Assembly: GCF_030067815.1 (NCBI RefSeq)
Contig: NZ_CP125968.1
Span: 1,914,001 to 1,978,000 of the forward strand
DNA: 64,000 bases
Origin: Sporosarcina thermotolerans
GTDB taxonomy: Bacteria; Bacillota; Bacilli; Bacillales_A; Planococcaceae
Direction of reading: 5' to 3'
This document shows, in pieces, positions 51,727-61,367 of this stretch. The notes beneath the pieces were generated by a model. It had not been told where the DNA came from, did not search any database, and saw nothing but the letters and a program-made list of their open reading frames with translations. The position numbers and the translations under genes are program-made. Within the stretch, counting starts at the first letter, position 1; every line of letters begins with the position of its first letter.

Positions 51727-52170
51727 ATGATGATGACAGATGAATGGATGTCAATCATTGAGAAAGCGGAGACGCTCTCCGACATGATACTCTCTTCTGA
51801 AATTATTAATGAGTATAGAAGAGCGAATCATGCCGTATATTCCGACAAGTTGTTGGCAAAAGCGATTTACGATTTTACCAACATGAAAGAGCGTTACGAA
51901 GAAGTGCAACGTTTTGGTAGATACCATCCTGATTATAAGACAGTGATGAAAGATATACGTATCCAAAAAAGAAACTTGGATATGAATGAGCAGATAGCTG
52001 CTCTTAGAATTGCTGAGAACGATGTTCAGAACTTATTGAACGAGGTTAGTGCAATCATTGCAAAATCGGTGTCCGATTCGGTCAAGGCCCCTGCTGGTGA
52101 CGGATTCTTTACGGATTCATCATGCGGTGGAGGGTGTGGCTCCGGCGGCAGTTGTTCCTGTTCGGCTTAA
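51727..52170 (+). CDS. ylbF: YlbF/RicF, RNA-processing complex subunit
   Basis: 147 residues. RicF family: helical body with VQRFGRYHPDYKTVMKDI and a C-terminal cysteine tail CGGGCGSGGSCSCSA, which in B. subtilis helps bind a 4Fe-4S cluster in the RicA-RicF-RicT complex that works with RNase Y in mRNA maturation and affects sporulation and competence. Start at the first of three ATGs (51727) after TGGAGGGGA; the second or third is equally possible. The frame before this start belongs to the MurE gene. Confidence 0.93.
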   Translation: MMMTDEWMSIIEKAETLSDMILSSEIINEYRRANHAVYSDKLLAKAIYDFTNMKERYEEVQRFGRYHPDYKTVMKDIRIQKRNLDMNEQIAALRIAENDVQNLLNEVSAIIAKSVSDSVKAPAGDGFFTDSSCGGGCGSGGSCSCSA

Positions 52171-52183
52171 ACGCTTTTAAAAT

Positions 52184-52300
52184 AGTGACAAGTGAATCGT
52201 GGTGCCTTAATTTCTGCAAAAGGCGCAGAAATACGGCAAATGAACCCTTCGCTGTTCGATTGGATGCGGTACCGGAGGAAGTTGTTCATGTTCGGCGTAA
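52184..52300 (+). pseudogene. duplicated cysteine-rich tail of ylbF (remnant or tiny gene)
   Basis: The bases 52262-52300 encode GCGTGGSCSCSA and a stop, 10 of 11 residues the same as the ylbF tail CGSGGSCSCSA. Upstream, in another frame, 52184-52260 reads RGALISAKGAEIRQMNPSLFD, which would join if the bases near 52260 carry an indel. No convincing ribosome site is present. It looks like a partial duplication of the ylbF 3' end that has drifted, but a small expressed protein is not excluded. Confidence 0.45.
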
Positions 52301-52319
52301 AAATATATGTATAAACAAA

Positions 52320-52356
52320 AGAAACGGTTGCCATTCTTATAATGGCAACCGTTTCT
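52320..52356. terminator. bidirectional terminator
   Basis: AGAAACGGTTGCCATT / AATGGCAACCGTTTCT, 16-bp perfect stem with a 5-base loop. Confidence 0.93.
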
Positions 52357-52357
52357 A

Positions 52358-53266
52358 TTAGTCTGAATGGTGTTGAATGATTTCCGTCACCAATTCCGGG
52401 ACATCAGTTACAAAACCAGCCGCCCCTATGCTAAGTAATCTTTCAATTGTTTCTTTATCTTTAACATCATTATAGTAAACAGCAACGTTAAGACTAGAAA
52501 GGAAGTTGATAAAGCTTTCAGTATTCATCGGGAAAACCCCCAACTTTTCCGGGATGCAAAATAAATCTGCACGTGGATTGTATAAATGACCAAATTTACT
52601 TGAATACGCTGCATAGGCCTTTCTCACTTCATCATTTCCGGCTCCGGTTGCAACTTTGTTTTGAGCATACAAATTGAAGCGATCCGTTTGCTCGTCAAAA
52701 GAACTTATGACAATGACACGATCCTCAGCACCTGTCTCTTCAAGGAGACGCCAAAGTTTGGATGGCATTAAACTGCCTTCATACGTGTCAGGTGAGTCTT
52801 TAAGATTAATGGCAATAAGCATTTGCGGGTATGCATGCAATAGTTCACGCAAGGTAATAATTTTCTCACCTTTATCGCGGTATGGATAATTGCCTTCATC
52901 ATCTACAAACATATATCCAGCATCTGCATTTTTTAACTCATCTAATGTATATTCGGATATTTTACCAGAAAAGTCAGTTGTTCGATCTGCTGTTTCATCG
53001 TGGAAAACGATGATCTCTTCGTCTTTAGTTAATCGGATATCAATAGCAAAACCATTAACACCAAGTTCTGCCGATTTTGAAAACGCTGCCAATGTGTGTT
53101 CTGGTGCGTTTATCATTCCACCACGATTTGATAGGACGACTGGATTTTTGAATTCAAGTGATTGCTTGGGAGAGCGGGGTTTCGGCTTGGCAACTACTTT
53201 GGAGGCTGCCCAAGCTGTTAGACCGGCTGCTCCAACGGTAATGGCCACTTTCGTTTTTCTTCCCAT
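52358..53266 (-). CDS. GDPD-fold protein lacking catalytic residues
   Basis: 302 residues from ATG (complement of 53264-53266) behind AGAGGAGGA. An N-terminal hydrophobic segment ([20 protein letters not shown]) anchors it; the rest matches the glycerophosphodiester phosphodiesterase fold ([44 protein letters not shown]). The key residues are changed: HRG is NRG, the metal-binding Glu of IELDV is Ala (FAIDI), and the Glu of the IEIK strand is Asn (AINLK); the FHD histidine remains. Probably not an active phosphodiesterase; perhaps a binding or scaffold protein. It is an insertion relative to ylbF-ylbG of B. subtilis. Confidence 0.85.
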   Translation of the reverse strand: MGRKTKVAITVGAAGLTAWAASKVVAKPKPRSPKQSLEFKNPVVLSNRGGMINAPEHTLAAFSKSAELGVNGFAIDIRLTKDEEIIVFHDETADRTTDFSGKISEYTLDELKNADAGYMFVDDEGNYPYRDKGEKIITLRELLHAYPQMLIAINLKDSPDTYEGSLMPSKLWRLLEETGAEDRVIVISSFDEQTDRFNLYAQNKVATGAGNDEVRKAYAAYSSKFGHLYNPRADLFCIPEKLGVFPMNTESFINFLSSLNVAVYYNDVKDKETIERLLSIGAAGFVTDVPELVTEIIQHHSD

Positions 53267-53401
53267 TTCGTATCCTCCTCTATTATCGTAAACATGTCCT
53301 ACACACATTATAAGGGAAAAAACGAAGGCTGTCAGCAATGTTCGGTTGCAGGCTATTTCTCACCTATGGTATTGTATGGGATAGGAAAGAGGGGGGAAAT
53401 C

Positions 53402-53674
53402 ATGATTGATCGACAAGGGATAATAGTCTATCTGCATCATTTGAAACAAGCCAAGTCATTAAGGAAGTATGGTCATGTCCATTATATATCGAGAAAACTG
53501 AAATATGTTGTCCTGTATTGTGATCAAGTGGATGTTGAAGAGAACATCCGTAAAATTGAACGTCTTCCATCTGTTAAAAAAGTACTGCCATCATATCGAC
53601 CTTTTGTAAAAACCGAATACGAGAATGTAAAACCCGATAAGGCGAAAGAATACGACTACAAAATCGGTCTTTGA
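53402..53674 (+). CDS. ylbG: DUF2129 protein YlbG
   Basis: 90 residues; [20 protein letters not shown] and [23 protein letters not shown] are typical of the UPF0298/YlbG family. Start at ATG 53402 after GAAAGAGGGGGG; the frame is open upstream without a site. Function unknown; keeps its place between ylbF and rsmD. Confidence 0.9.
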   Translation: MIDRQGIIVYLHHLKQAKSLRKYGHVHYISRKLKYVVLYCDQVDVEENIRKIERLPSVKKVLPSYRPFVKTEYENVKPDKAKEYDYKIGL

Positions 53675-53684
53675 AACTGTTTCG

Positions 53685-54077
53685 TTATTGCAGAGGCGGA
53701 ACTAAATGATTCAAACGTAGGATTCCTGTTATATACTGATAAAAAAGACGATGATCAGCGAACTCAGAAGAATGCTTTAATTCTATAAAAATGGGTTCCT
53801 GACCAACTTCTTCAGCCGCCTTTTCAAAAAGTACTCTTCTTTTTGATTTTTTATCATCTATTTGTTTAATTCCTTCCCGGCATATGTATATTGGCATGAA
53901 TTTACTATCTTGTGCAGGATGGAATACGGCTGCAAGGGAGATTGCTTGTCCTCCGTTCGTATTGGAAGAAAATATGAAGGTTCTATGTAAGCGCTTTTGA
54001 TTTGTTTTCATAAGTTCGACTAACTCAAAAATGTCACCGTAGCCTTCGCCTAATTCAATAAAGTACTGTTGTAACAT
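53685..54077 (-). CDS. conserved hypothetical protein (DUF7147-like)
   Basis: 130 residues: FIELGEGYGDIFELVELMKTNQ at the start and FYQYITGILRLNHLVPPLQ at the end. A Bacillales family I recall as DUF7147, sometimes mislabelled methylthioribose kinase; no kinase motif is visible. Soluble. Start ATG behind AAAGGTGG. Convergent with ylbG. Confidence 0.75.
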   Translation of the reverse strand: MLQQYFIELGEGYGDIFELVELMKTNQKRLHRTFIFSSNTNGGQAISLAAVFHPAQDSKFMPIYICREGIKQIDDKKSKRRVLFEKAAEEVGQEPIFIELKHSSEFADHRLFYQYITGILRLNHLVPPLQ

Positions 54078-54174
54078 AATTTTTTAACCACCTTTCTTTG
54101 AAACAGAATACATCATATCATAGCATTGAATTTTTTAAAGTGCATTTATCATCCCTTGCAATGAGGTGCAACAA

Positions 54175-55592
54175 ATGAAGATCGTCATTAGAACAGTCAT
54201 TCTGTTATTAATAATGAACTTCTCATTATTATATATGCATTACAGCCAAATGGCGGATGCAAACGGTACTATGGAACAAGTAATGACATACTCAGAAGAA
54301 ATTGAAGTAATAAATAGAACCGATGCGCTTTTTGTCAGGCACCATTTTCGAAATTTGAACTCAAACAGATATGAAATTATATGGCCAGAGGGCAGCGAGG
54401 ACATTAGCTGCTACAGTGAGGTCGACTCATCTTGTGAAAGAATCAATGAAAATGTTTCGGCGATTTTGGAAGGTGAGATTAACCATCAATCCATTTCTTA
54501 CAACATTCCAAAATCCGAAACTATGGCTGTGAGGAAGTTATGGAGAAGCCCTTTCGCTACATTGAAAGGTGCAACACCTGATACAACTATGTTGCATATC
54601 ACAGACGAAACAGGTATTAACGGCATATGGATCAGTGGATTAAAATTGGTAGGAACTAAAAAAACGGAGATGATTGACTACTCATTGTATAAAGGCAATG
54701 GCCAAGTAACCGACCTTTATTGGCAACAGAAAGCCCTGCCCCTAGCATACAAGGGAAGCAACCTTTCAATATTAGGTCAATCCGTTAATGAAGAGTTAGC
54801 AACCCAATTAAATGATCAGTTAGGGAAAATGAATGCTACTCACCTTGTATTAGCAGTGGATCCCGAAGGGGAGTCGCTTCATTCAGACCGGTTCGTCATT
54901 GCCCATCTTGGCTTTCCTGAAAGTACGGATGCGGTCTTGGATAGAGGTGTACATTCCCAGTACTTTTTCCCCGAGGGGGAGCAGCTAACAGCCGATTTAA
55001 TAGTGTCCATACTCATTGATAAGCCTATTGGGAACCAAAGGTCGACGGAGGCTTTTGAGATGTTGAAAAAGTCTTTGAGAACAAGTCAGTTGGAAGAGTT
55101 GAAAACCCATTTGGCCGACCTACGGGGACAAGTGTCGATGCAGCCGCGTTGGATAGACTAATCGGTGAAGTAAATGGACTAAGGACCACTTTTGTACAAA
55201 AGAACAGAGAAGGTAATTATCCTCTTCTTTTTGAAGAGACTAAAACCATCCATTTAAACGGCAAGGCGCAAGAGGATCTGCGGGCGGTAGTAGTGAATAA
55301 CAGGACTCTCTATCCAGCGATGGAGATTTTGACACAGAGTGGTTATACACTATTAATTACCGATCAATCTATATACATTGAAAATGATGCAGAGAAGATT
55401 AGGTTTTCATTACTGGATCCTTTTTATGTATTGAACGAAAGAAGATATACGTTTAGGGATTCACCTTTCGAATTAATTGACAATGAATATTATTTCGAGG
55501 AAGACACATTAAGACGTCTATTTCACTTATCGATACAAAAAAATCAAGAGGCCATATTTATCACTACATTAACGGGAGGTGGAATTGAATGA
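54175..55592 (+). CDS. membrane-anchored extracellular protein of unknown function (one frameshift)
   Basis: About 472 residues after correction. Starts MKIVIRTVILLLIMNFSLLY, one N-terminal membrane helix, then an extracellular body. The last 110 residues (VVVNNRTLYPAMEILTQSGY and ELIDNEYYFEEDTLRRLFHL) resemble two copper-amine-oxidase N-terminal-like stalk repeats, a wall-binding or adhesive fold. One G is missing at 55124-55127; restored, the join reads LRGTSVDAAALDRLIGEVNG. Its end overlaps rsmD by four bases, so it is translationally coupled to rsmD-coaD. No counterpart at this place in B. subtilis. Confidence 0.72.
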
Positions 55593-56137
55593 GAGTCGTT
55601 TCAGGGTCAAGGAAAGGAACTCCATTAAAATCACTAACGGGCAACTTGACAAGACCAACCTCTGATAAAGTGAAAGAATCAATTTTTAATATGATTGGCC
55701 CTTATTTTGATGGTGGGATAGTTGTTGAATTATTCGGAGGCAGTGGCTCATTGTCCATCGAATCGCTGTCAAGAGGGGTGGATGAAGCGTATATATTCGA
55801 AAAAAACCCGAAGGCTTGCACAATCATACGGGAAAATGTAGAGAAATGCCGATTTACAGATGAAGTGCATATCATACGGAATGATGCGAGGAATGCGGTA
55901 AAGTCATTGCAATCATCTAACGTTCTTGTAGATTTATTATTTATCGACCCTCCATATGCTGAGGATAAGTATTATGACTTGGCTTTGGAATTTGTGCAAG
56001 CGGGCTTATTATCCGATAATGCGATTGTTATTTGTGAACATGAAAAGCAGTTGACATTACCAGAGTCATTTGGAGAATACATAAAGACGAAAAACCCAAT
56101 TTACGGCAACAGTGCGATATCCATTTATATGAAATGA
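55589..56137 (+). CDS. rsmD: 16S rRNA (guanine-966-N2) methyltransferase RsmD
   Basis: 182 residues. SAM motif VVELFGGSGSLSIESLSRG near residue 48 and catalytic DPPY (LLFIDPPYAEDKYYD near 115). N-terminal RVVSGSRKGTPLKSL and RPTSDKVKESIFN are family-specific. Modifies G966 in the small-subunit rRNA. Coupled to coaD, ten bases downstream, as ylbH-ylbI in B. subtilis. Confidence 0.95.
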   Translation: MRVVSGSRKGTPLKSLTGNLTRPTSDKVKESIFNMIGPYFDGGIVVELFGGSGSLSIESLSRGVDEAYIFEKNPKACTIIRENVEKCRFTDEVHIIRNDARNAVKSLQSSNVLVDLLFIDPPYAEDKYYDLALEFVQAGLLSDNAIVICEHEKQLTLPESFGEYIKTKNPIYGNSAISIYMK

Positions 56138-56141
56138 GTGA

Positions 56142-56630
<489 letters not shown>

Positions 56631-56633
56631 TTA

Positions 56634-56667
56634 TGTAGGGGCAGGGGAAAACCCCAGCCCCCTACAT
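56634..56667. terminator. GC-rich hairpin between coaD and ylbJ
   Basis: TGTAGGGGCAGGGG / CCCCAGCCCCCTACA around AAAA; shared by the convergent genes, weak T tract. Confidence 0.75.
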
Positions 56668-56673
56668 TTATAT

Positions 56674-57564
56674 TTATAAAAGAAAATATAAAATTACTGG
56701 TACTGTAATGATGCTCCAAAGTCTGCTAAAGAAGTAGGGGAGAAGTGGTGTATTGACTGTTTTTGCGATGACGAACACTTGCATATGGATACTTAGGCCG
56801 TTCATAGAAATAATTGCAGCTATTATGAATGGAAATAGTTTTGATGTGTAAAAATGATCTGTAGCGGACTGGACACCTGATGTCATTTCAAATATAGCTA
56901 AAAGAATTGTTTTAGTAATTCCAAGATCAACAGTAAAAGTAGATAAAATCGTTGAGGTTAAGACATTTCCAAGAGAAGAGAAGAATATGACAGTAGTTGC
57001 AACCAATACAATAACGTTTGTGCTGTCCTTTAGTGCATCCAAAAGGGGGGAATTAGAAACTTTTATCTTGCTCACTTGTTGAGGGATCTCCATTTTTGGT
57101 TGAGTTTTCTTTAATAATAGTAAAGTGAATATGAAAAATATGATATTAGCAATATGGATGGAAGCAAGAAGTTTCCAGCCAGCTATTGAACTGCCGAATA
57201 ATTCTGTACCGACAAAACCTATAATGAACATCGGGCCAGGTGCATGACATGCCGCAAGCAGGTAGCCACTTTCCCGTCGCGTCAATTCTCCGTTTTTCAC
57301 CATTTCCGTTACGGTTACTGCTCCAACAGGAAACCCACCGAAAGAACCTAAAACATATGCCTTAAAATAACGCTTCCAGTTTCTTTTTGAATTGGACTTC
57401 ATTGGCGTTTTTAAAAGCCATTGCGTTAGAATAATATAGGGTAATAAGTAAGGGAGCAGCGCATTTACAAATAATGCAGCGCCGGCCTCTGCACCGTCAT
57501 GGGCAATGCCTGGCTGTAAGATGAATAAGACGATCAGACCCCATATAATAATAAGATTGATCAT
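56674..57564 (-). CDS. ylbJ: sporulation membrane protein YlbJ
   Basis: 296 residues, about eight spans, nucleoside-recognition (Gate) domain. GSFGGFPVGAVTVTEMVKNG followed by LAACHAPGPMFIIGFVG matches YlbJ, required for spore cortex formation in B. subtilis; this copy is shorter (about 300 against 400 residues). ATG 57564 follows a strong SigE-type promoter so closely that the mRNA leader would be about ten bases, and no ribosome site is visible. Convergent with coaD. Confidence 0.88.
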   Translation of the reverse strand: MINLIIIWGLIVLFILQPGIAHDGAEAGAALFVNALLPYLLPYIILTQWLLKTPMKSNSKRNWKRYFKAYVLGSFGGFPVGAVTVTEMVKNGELTRRESGYLLAACHAPGPMFIIGFVGTELFGSSIAGWKLLASIHIANIIFFIFTLLLLKKTQPKMEIPQQVSKIKVSNSPLLDALKDSTNVIVLVATTVIFFSSLGNVLTSTILSTFTVDLGITKTILLAIFEMTSGVQSATDHFYTSKLFPFIIAAIISMNGLSIHMQVFVIAKTVNTPLLPYFFSRLWSIITVPVILYFLL

Positions 57565-57579
57565 ATTATCGATTGTGGC

Positions 57580-57608
57580 ATGTTATGTAAGTGTTTTTTC
57601 AAGTATGC
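57580..57608 (-). promoter_or_regulatory. SigE-type promoter of ylbJ
   Basis: Minus strand: GCATACT, 14-base spacer, CATAACAT, close to the SigE consensus (kmATATT, N13-14, CATACANT). In B. subtilis ylbJ belongs to the SigE regulon. Confidence 0.65.
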
Positions 57609-57694
57609 TCTTCCTTTCAGGCTCAGAATTGGATTCGTTTTTATTAATACTTTATTGTGAATATTTTTGATGGTACACTAGTTAACAATATTGT

Positions 57695-58178
57695 TGTCCA
57701 GCTCCGGCGGCCAGGTGCTCGGGTCATAAGCCAGCCCTACTGCACGGCAAAAAGCGCCGTTTCGTAGGTCAGTCTTATGCCTGTCGCACCTAAGCGGCCG
57801 CCTCCGCTTTTCTTTGTCTAACTCCGGGTGGCAGCTGCTCGGGTCACTTCGGTTTTGAAATAAAGGCAAAAAGCGCCTTTGTTTTCAAATCCTTTAGTGC
57901 CTGTCGCAGCTAAACGCCACCCTCTGTTTTTCTTTTGTCCAGCTTCGGCGGCCAGGTGCTCGGGTCATAAGTCAGCCCTACTGCACGGCAAAGGGCGCCG
58001 TTTAGTAGGTCTGACTTATGCCTGTCGCACCTAAGCAGGCCGCCTACGCTTTTCTTTGTCCAGCTCCGGCGGCCAGGTGCTCGGGTCATAAGCCAGCCCT
58101 ACTGCACGGCAAAAAGCGCCGTTTCGTAGGTCAGTCTTATGCCTGTCGCACCTAAGCAGGCCGCCTACGCTTTTCTTT
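57695..58178. repeat. four tandem copies of a 120-bp palindromic repeat
   Basis: Units start at 57695, 57815, 57936 and 58057 (period 120-121). Each begins TGTC[CT]A[GA]CT[CT]CGG, carries GGTGCTCGGGTCATAAG in the left arm and CTTATGCCTGTCGCACC in the right arm, and ends in CGCTTTTCTT. The second unit has a different centre (TTTTGAAAT arms) but keeps complementary arms. The same family lies inverted at 61414. The 57565-58228 gap contains only this block and promoters. Confidence 0.9.
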
Positions 58179-58228
58179 TGTTATTTATATGCGTTATCTG
58201 TACAGGCTATTAATGGAGGTGTGTGTGT

Positions 58229-59234
58229 ATGAAAGCTAAAAGGATTGGATTGTATGCGGTTGTTGTGCTTTTATTGTTGTTTTTATTTATTTTCCCTTTG
58301 GATGCTTACGTATCTAAACCTGGTGGTGCCTATGATTTAGCGCCAATTGTAGAGGTTGAAGGGGGCGATGTGAATGATGTCGGAACATTTAATTTGATGA
58401 CGATTTCAATCGGAAAAGCCACTCCCTTTTCTTATGTAGCCTCCAAGTTTTCAGATCGGATGAAAATCTTAGAGGTAAATAAAGTGAGGCGGGATGGGGA
58501 AAATGATAAAGAATATAATATTCGCCAAAAGAAGCTTATGTCGGATTCACAATTTAATGCGATTACAGTCGCATTCGAGAGGGTAGGAATCCCGGTCGAT
58601 ATTACATACGATGGCGTCTTCGTCGTAAGTGTATTGACTGGGGGGCTGCAGACGGAAAGCTTGAAGTCGGTGATAAGATTCGTAAAATTGACGGGGAGCA
58701 ATTGCAGAGTCCGGACAATTCGCCTCTAAAATTTCCGGAAAAGGTAAGGGAGATAAAGTAACTCTAACCGTTGACAGGGACTCGGAACAAAAGGATGTAG
58801 ATTTAGTATTAAGTGAAATTCCTAACCAAGAAGGACGGGTAGGCTTAGGGGTTCAATTCCAAGAAGATCGTGAGCTATCTACGAATCCAAAAGTGGATAT
58901 CCATACAGCTGAAATAGGCGGACCTTCTGCCGGTCTAATGTTTACACTTCAAATCATGAATCAGTTGATGGATGAGGACTTAACAAAAGGGTACAACATT
59001 GCAGGGACCGGTGAAATGCTTGCTGACGGTACAGTTGGACGAATTGGTGGAGCCGATTTTAAGGTGATTGCTGCTGATCGAGAAGGCATTGAAATATTCT
59101 TTGCTCCTGATGATTATTTATCTGATCAAGTGATCAATGCTAACCCCGGTATAAAGACGAACTATCAGGAAGCCGTAAAAATGGCCGAAAAAAATAGGCA
59201 CGAAGATGAAAATCGTGCCCGTCCGAACAATTGA
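58229..59234 (+). CDS. ylbL: YlbL, PDZ-Lon serine protease of the SepM family (two frameshifts)
   Basis: About 335 residues. N-terminal membrane helix (LYAVVVLLLLFLFIFPLDAY), PDZ domain (about 125-200), C-terminal Lon-type protease domain with catalytic serine in GGPSAGLMFTLQ and lysine in GGADFKVIAAD. Relatives cleave secreted peptides or take part in DNA-damage checkpoint recovery (YlbL degrades the inhibitor YneA in B. subtilis). ATG 58229, nine bases after GGAGG. Missing bases: one G at 58640-58645 (SVLTGGAADGKLEVGDK) and one T at 58719-58720 (SPDNFASKISGKGKGDK). Confidence 0.92.
59186..59219 (-). terminator. tmcAL terminator inside the 3' end of ylbL
   Basis: On the minus strand GGCACGA - 9-base loop - TCGTGCC followed by TATTTTTTT. 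It lies within the last 15 codons of ylbL on the other strand. Confidence 0.75.
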
Positions 59235-59246
59235 CAATGCCCTAGC

Positions 59247-60492
59247 TTATTTAAGGGGACTGCCTGAAAAGTAATTGTTCATAATTGGAGATATTGTATA
59301 ATCCAGCCCTATTTTAGAAGCGATAGATCCTTTTCCAATCGCCAATGCATAAATATCGGATGCTTGGATATCCATATCAAGTGATGGATTTGAAAAGGCT
59401 GCCACTTTGCTGATGAGGGGAAGTGGCAAGTCCTTTTTCCTACCGCTAAGATAGGACCGTCCCTTATCTGTCATTCCTAACAATCTCAAATAAGCGGGAA
59501 CATCTATTTCAGAACGCATTTCTTTTGTAAAACCGGTTAATATATGTGTTAGCATTCGTTGAATCCTTGTCCATGTATAGCGCTTAGACTTTATGTCATT
59601 CATAAATGTTTGAAATGTATCGTTTTTTTTGGCGGCGCGGTAAATCAGGTTCTCGATACCTTCTGAAAGGTCGGCAATGGTAGAAAGGTGCGCTGGGCCA
59701 TCCCGTAAAATACTAAATCGTAAAAATGGATAAAAACTCTCCCAGTTACCAAAATTCATTCGTTCAGTTTGCCATTCGATCAGAATGTTTTTTGTTGATT
59801 CGGGAATGAAATTGAGTACTTCATCCAATTTTTCTGTCGAAAAAAAAGATTTGCGGATTCCCGTAGCGCTCGCCACTTTATTAACTTCCAATGTATCGTC
59901 GTGATACTCTGCACCAAGCCTTTTAATAGTTGTTGGCATCATTGATGAGTTTAGTGTACGGGCTGCTTGCATGTAATGGAACCCTAAAATATTGTTTGGT
60001 TTGGAGAGGTCAACAAGCCTTCCACCCTTTTCTGTGTTAGGTTGAACTGCATCATATGCCTTGTTTAGTGCCATTGGATAGCTTAACCCTTCTTGCATGG
60101 CGTTTTTTATTGCCTGGTTGTATTCTTCCGAATTATTGTCAAGAAGGTCCAAGGTGTTGTGGAAGGGCTCAATATCACCATCTTCACTACCGAAAACAAA
60201 ATGCCGTGCAACCCGCAGCGTCAAGTAAGCTTATTGCCCCGTGAGCAAATACTGTGGCATGTCCGGTTGCGAAGCGATAAGGCAGCTCGAAAACAATATC
60301 TACACCGGACGCCAAGGCCATCTTTGTCCGCGCCCATTTATCGATAAATGCGGGTTCTCCTCTTTGCAGGAAATTGCCACTCATGACAGCAATGATTAAA
60401 TCAGCATTTGTCGCCGCTTTAGCTTGCTGTGCATGGTATACATGCCCGTTATGCAAAGGGTTATATTCAACGACAACCCCTGTTGCTTTCAT
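59247..60492 (-). CDS. tmcAL: tRNA(Met) cytidine acetate ligase TmcAL (one frameshift)
   Basis: 414 residues after correction (YlbM). N-terminal nucleotidyltransferase-like motif [20 protein letters not shown] and [23 protein letters not shown]. Forms acetate-AMP and transfers acetyl to C34 of elongator tRNA-Met. The frame breaks at 60193-60196, where the plus strand has AAAA; three A give [25 protein letters not shown] behind AAAGGGGTGG. Convergent with ylbL. Confidence 0.94.
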
Positions 60493-60560
60493 TTGTCCAC
60501 CCCTTTGATATTATCTATTTAAATTATACGATGCTGCGATTTAGGTGACAAGAAAATATC

Positions 60561-60589
60561 TTGACATCCCATTTTATCCATTATATAAT
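60561..60589 (+). promoter_or_regulatory. consensus SigA promoter of ylbN-rpmF
   Basis: TTGACA, 17-base spacer, TATAAT: an exact match to consensus, 30 bases before ylbN. Expected to be strong, fitting a ribosomal protein operon. Confidence 0.92.
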
Positions 60590-60618
60590 CAACAGTGTTG
60601 TCTTGAGGTGATATAGAC

Positions 60619-61152
60619 GTGAAATGGTCCATTCATCAATTACAGAAATACCGACAAGGGGCTATGCCGCTTGACGAAGCGGTCAACCTTGAAACCGTTA
60701 AAAAGCGGAATCCGGAAATCCGGGATATTAAGCCTGTCCACGTAACGGGCAGCTGTGTAATTGGTTCGAAAAAACTGAGTTGTCGTTTTCACCTTGAAGG
60801 TGTTATGACATTACCTTGTTCTCGTACATGGGTAGATGTTGAATTTCCTTTTTCAATAGAAACGAACGAACAGTTTAGTTGGGATGAAGCCACCCTTGCT
60901 TCGGACGATTCAATTCACCCCGTAGAAGGTGAAGTTGTCGATCCGACTCTACTTTTTGAAGAATTAATTCTTCTTGAAGTGCCTTTACAAGTTTTTAGCG
61001 AAGAAGCTGAAAAGATGAAAAGGGCAGAGGGGAAAGGTTGGTCATATACAACAGAAGATGAATACGATGCGCAGTTGAACGAAGAAAAGGAAAATAAAGT
61101 TGATCCACGATTAGCTGGATTGGCTGAATTTTTTAATTCGGACAAGGAATAG
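60619..61152 (+). CDS. ylbN: DUF177 (YceD) family protein YlbN
   Basis: 177 residues; KWSIHQLQKYRQ at the start, GVMTLPCSRTWVDVEFPF with a conserved cysteine, and KVDPRLAGLAEFF near the end. YceD proteins precede rpmF in most bacteria and affect rRNA maturation in some. Start at GTG 60619 after GAGGTGATA. Co-transcribed with rpmF. Confidence 0.92.
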   Translation: MKWSIHQLQKYRQGAMPLDEAVNLETVKKRNPEIRDIKPVHVTGSCVIGSKKLSCRFHLEGVMTLPCSRTWVDVEFPFSIETNEQFSWDEATLASDDSIHPVEGEVVDPTLLFEELILLEVPLQVFSEEAEKMKRAEGKGWSYTTEDEYDAQLNEEKENKVDPRLAGLAEFFNSDKE

Positions 61153-61179
61153 GCGATCGATTATAAGGAGGTGCCTCAA

Positions 61180-61353
61180 ATGGCAGTACCAAAAAGAAGA
61201 ACTTCAAAAACATCTAAAAGACTTCGTCGTACACATTTCAAACTACAAGTTCCAGGCATGACAACTTGTGACAATTGTGGCGAAGTGAAGTTGGCACACC
61301 GCGTTTGCAAATCTTGCGGTCATTACAAAGGAAAAGAAGTAGTAGGCGAATAA
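61180..61353 (+). CDS. rpmF: 50S ribosomal protein L32
   Basis: 57 residues, [20 protein letters not shown], with the zinc form CDNC ... CKSC (C+ paralogue, likely the Zur-independent one). Perfect ribosome site AAGGAGGTG before ATG 61180. Confidence 0.97.
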   Translation: MAVPKRRTSKTSKRLRRTHFKLQVPGMTTCDNCGEVKLAHRVCKSCGHYKGKEVVGE

Positions 61354-61367
61354 TCAAAAACCTACTT

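Noticed and set aside
50218-52170. A natural MurE-YlbF fusion protein of 650 residues
   Set aside because: The join reads nonsense between AGKGHEKTQQVGQ and the YlbF start; adding one A at 51590-51592 restores the MurE C-terminus and a stop before a good YlbF ribosome site.
52122-52361. 79-codon plus-strand frame after ylbF
   Set aside because: Overlaps the ylbF end, has no ribosome site and ends in the terminator; the only meaningful coding signal there is the duplicated cysteine tail in other frames.
57678-57869. Minus-strand frame of 63 codons inside the 120-bp repeats
   Set aside because: Lies wholly in palindromic repeat units with no ribosome site or conserved form.
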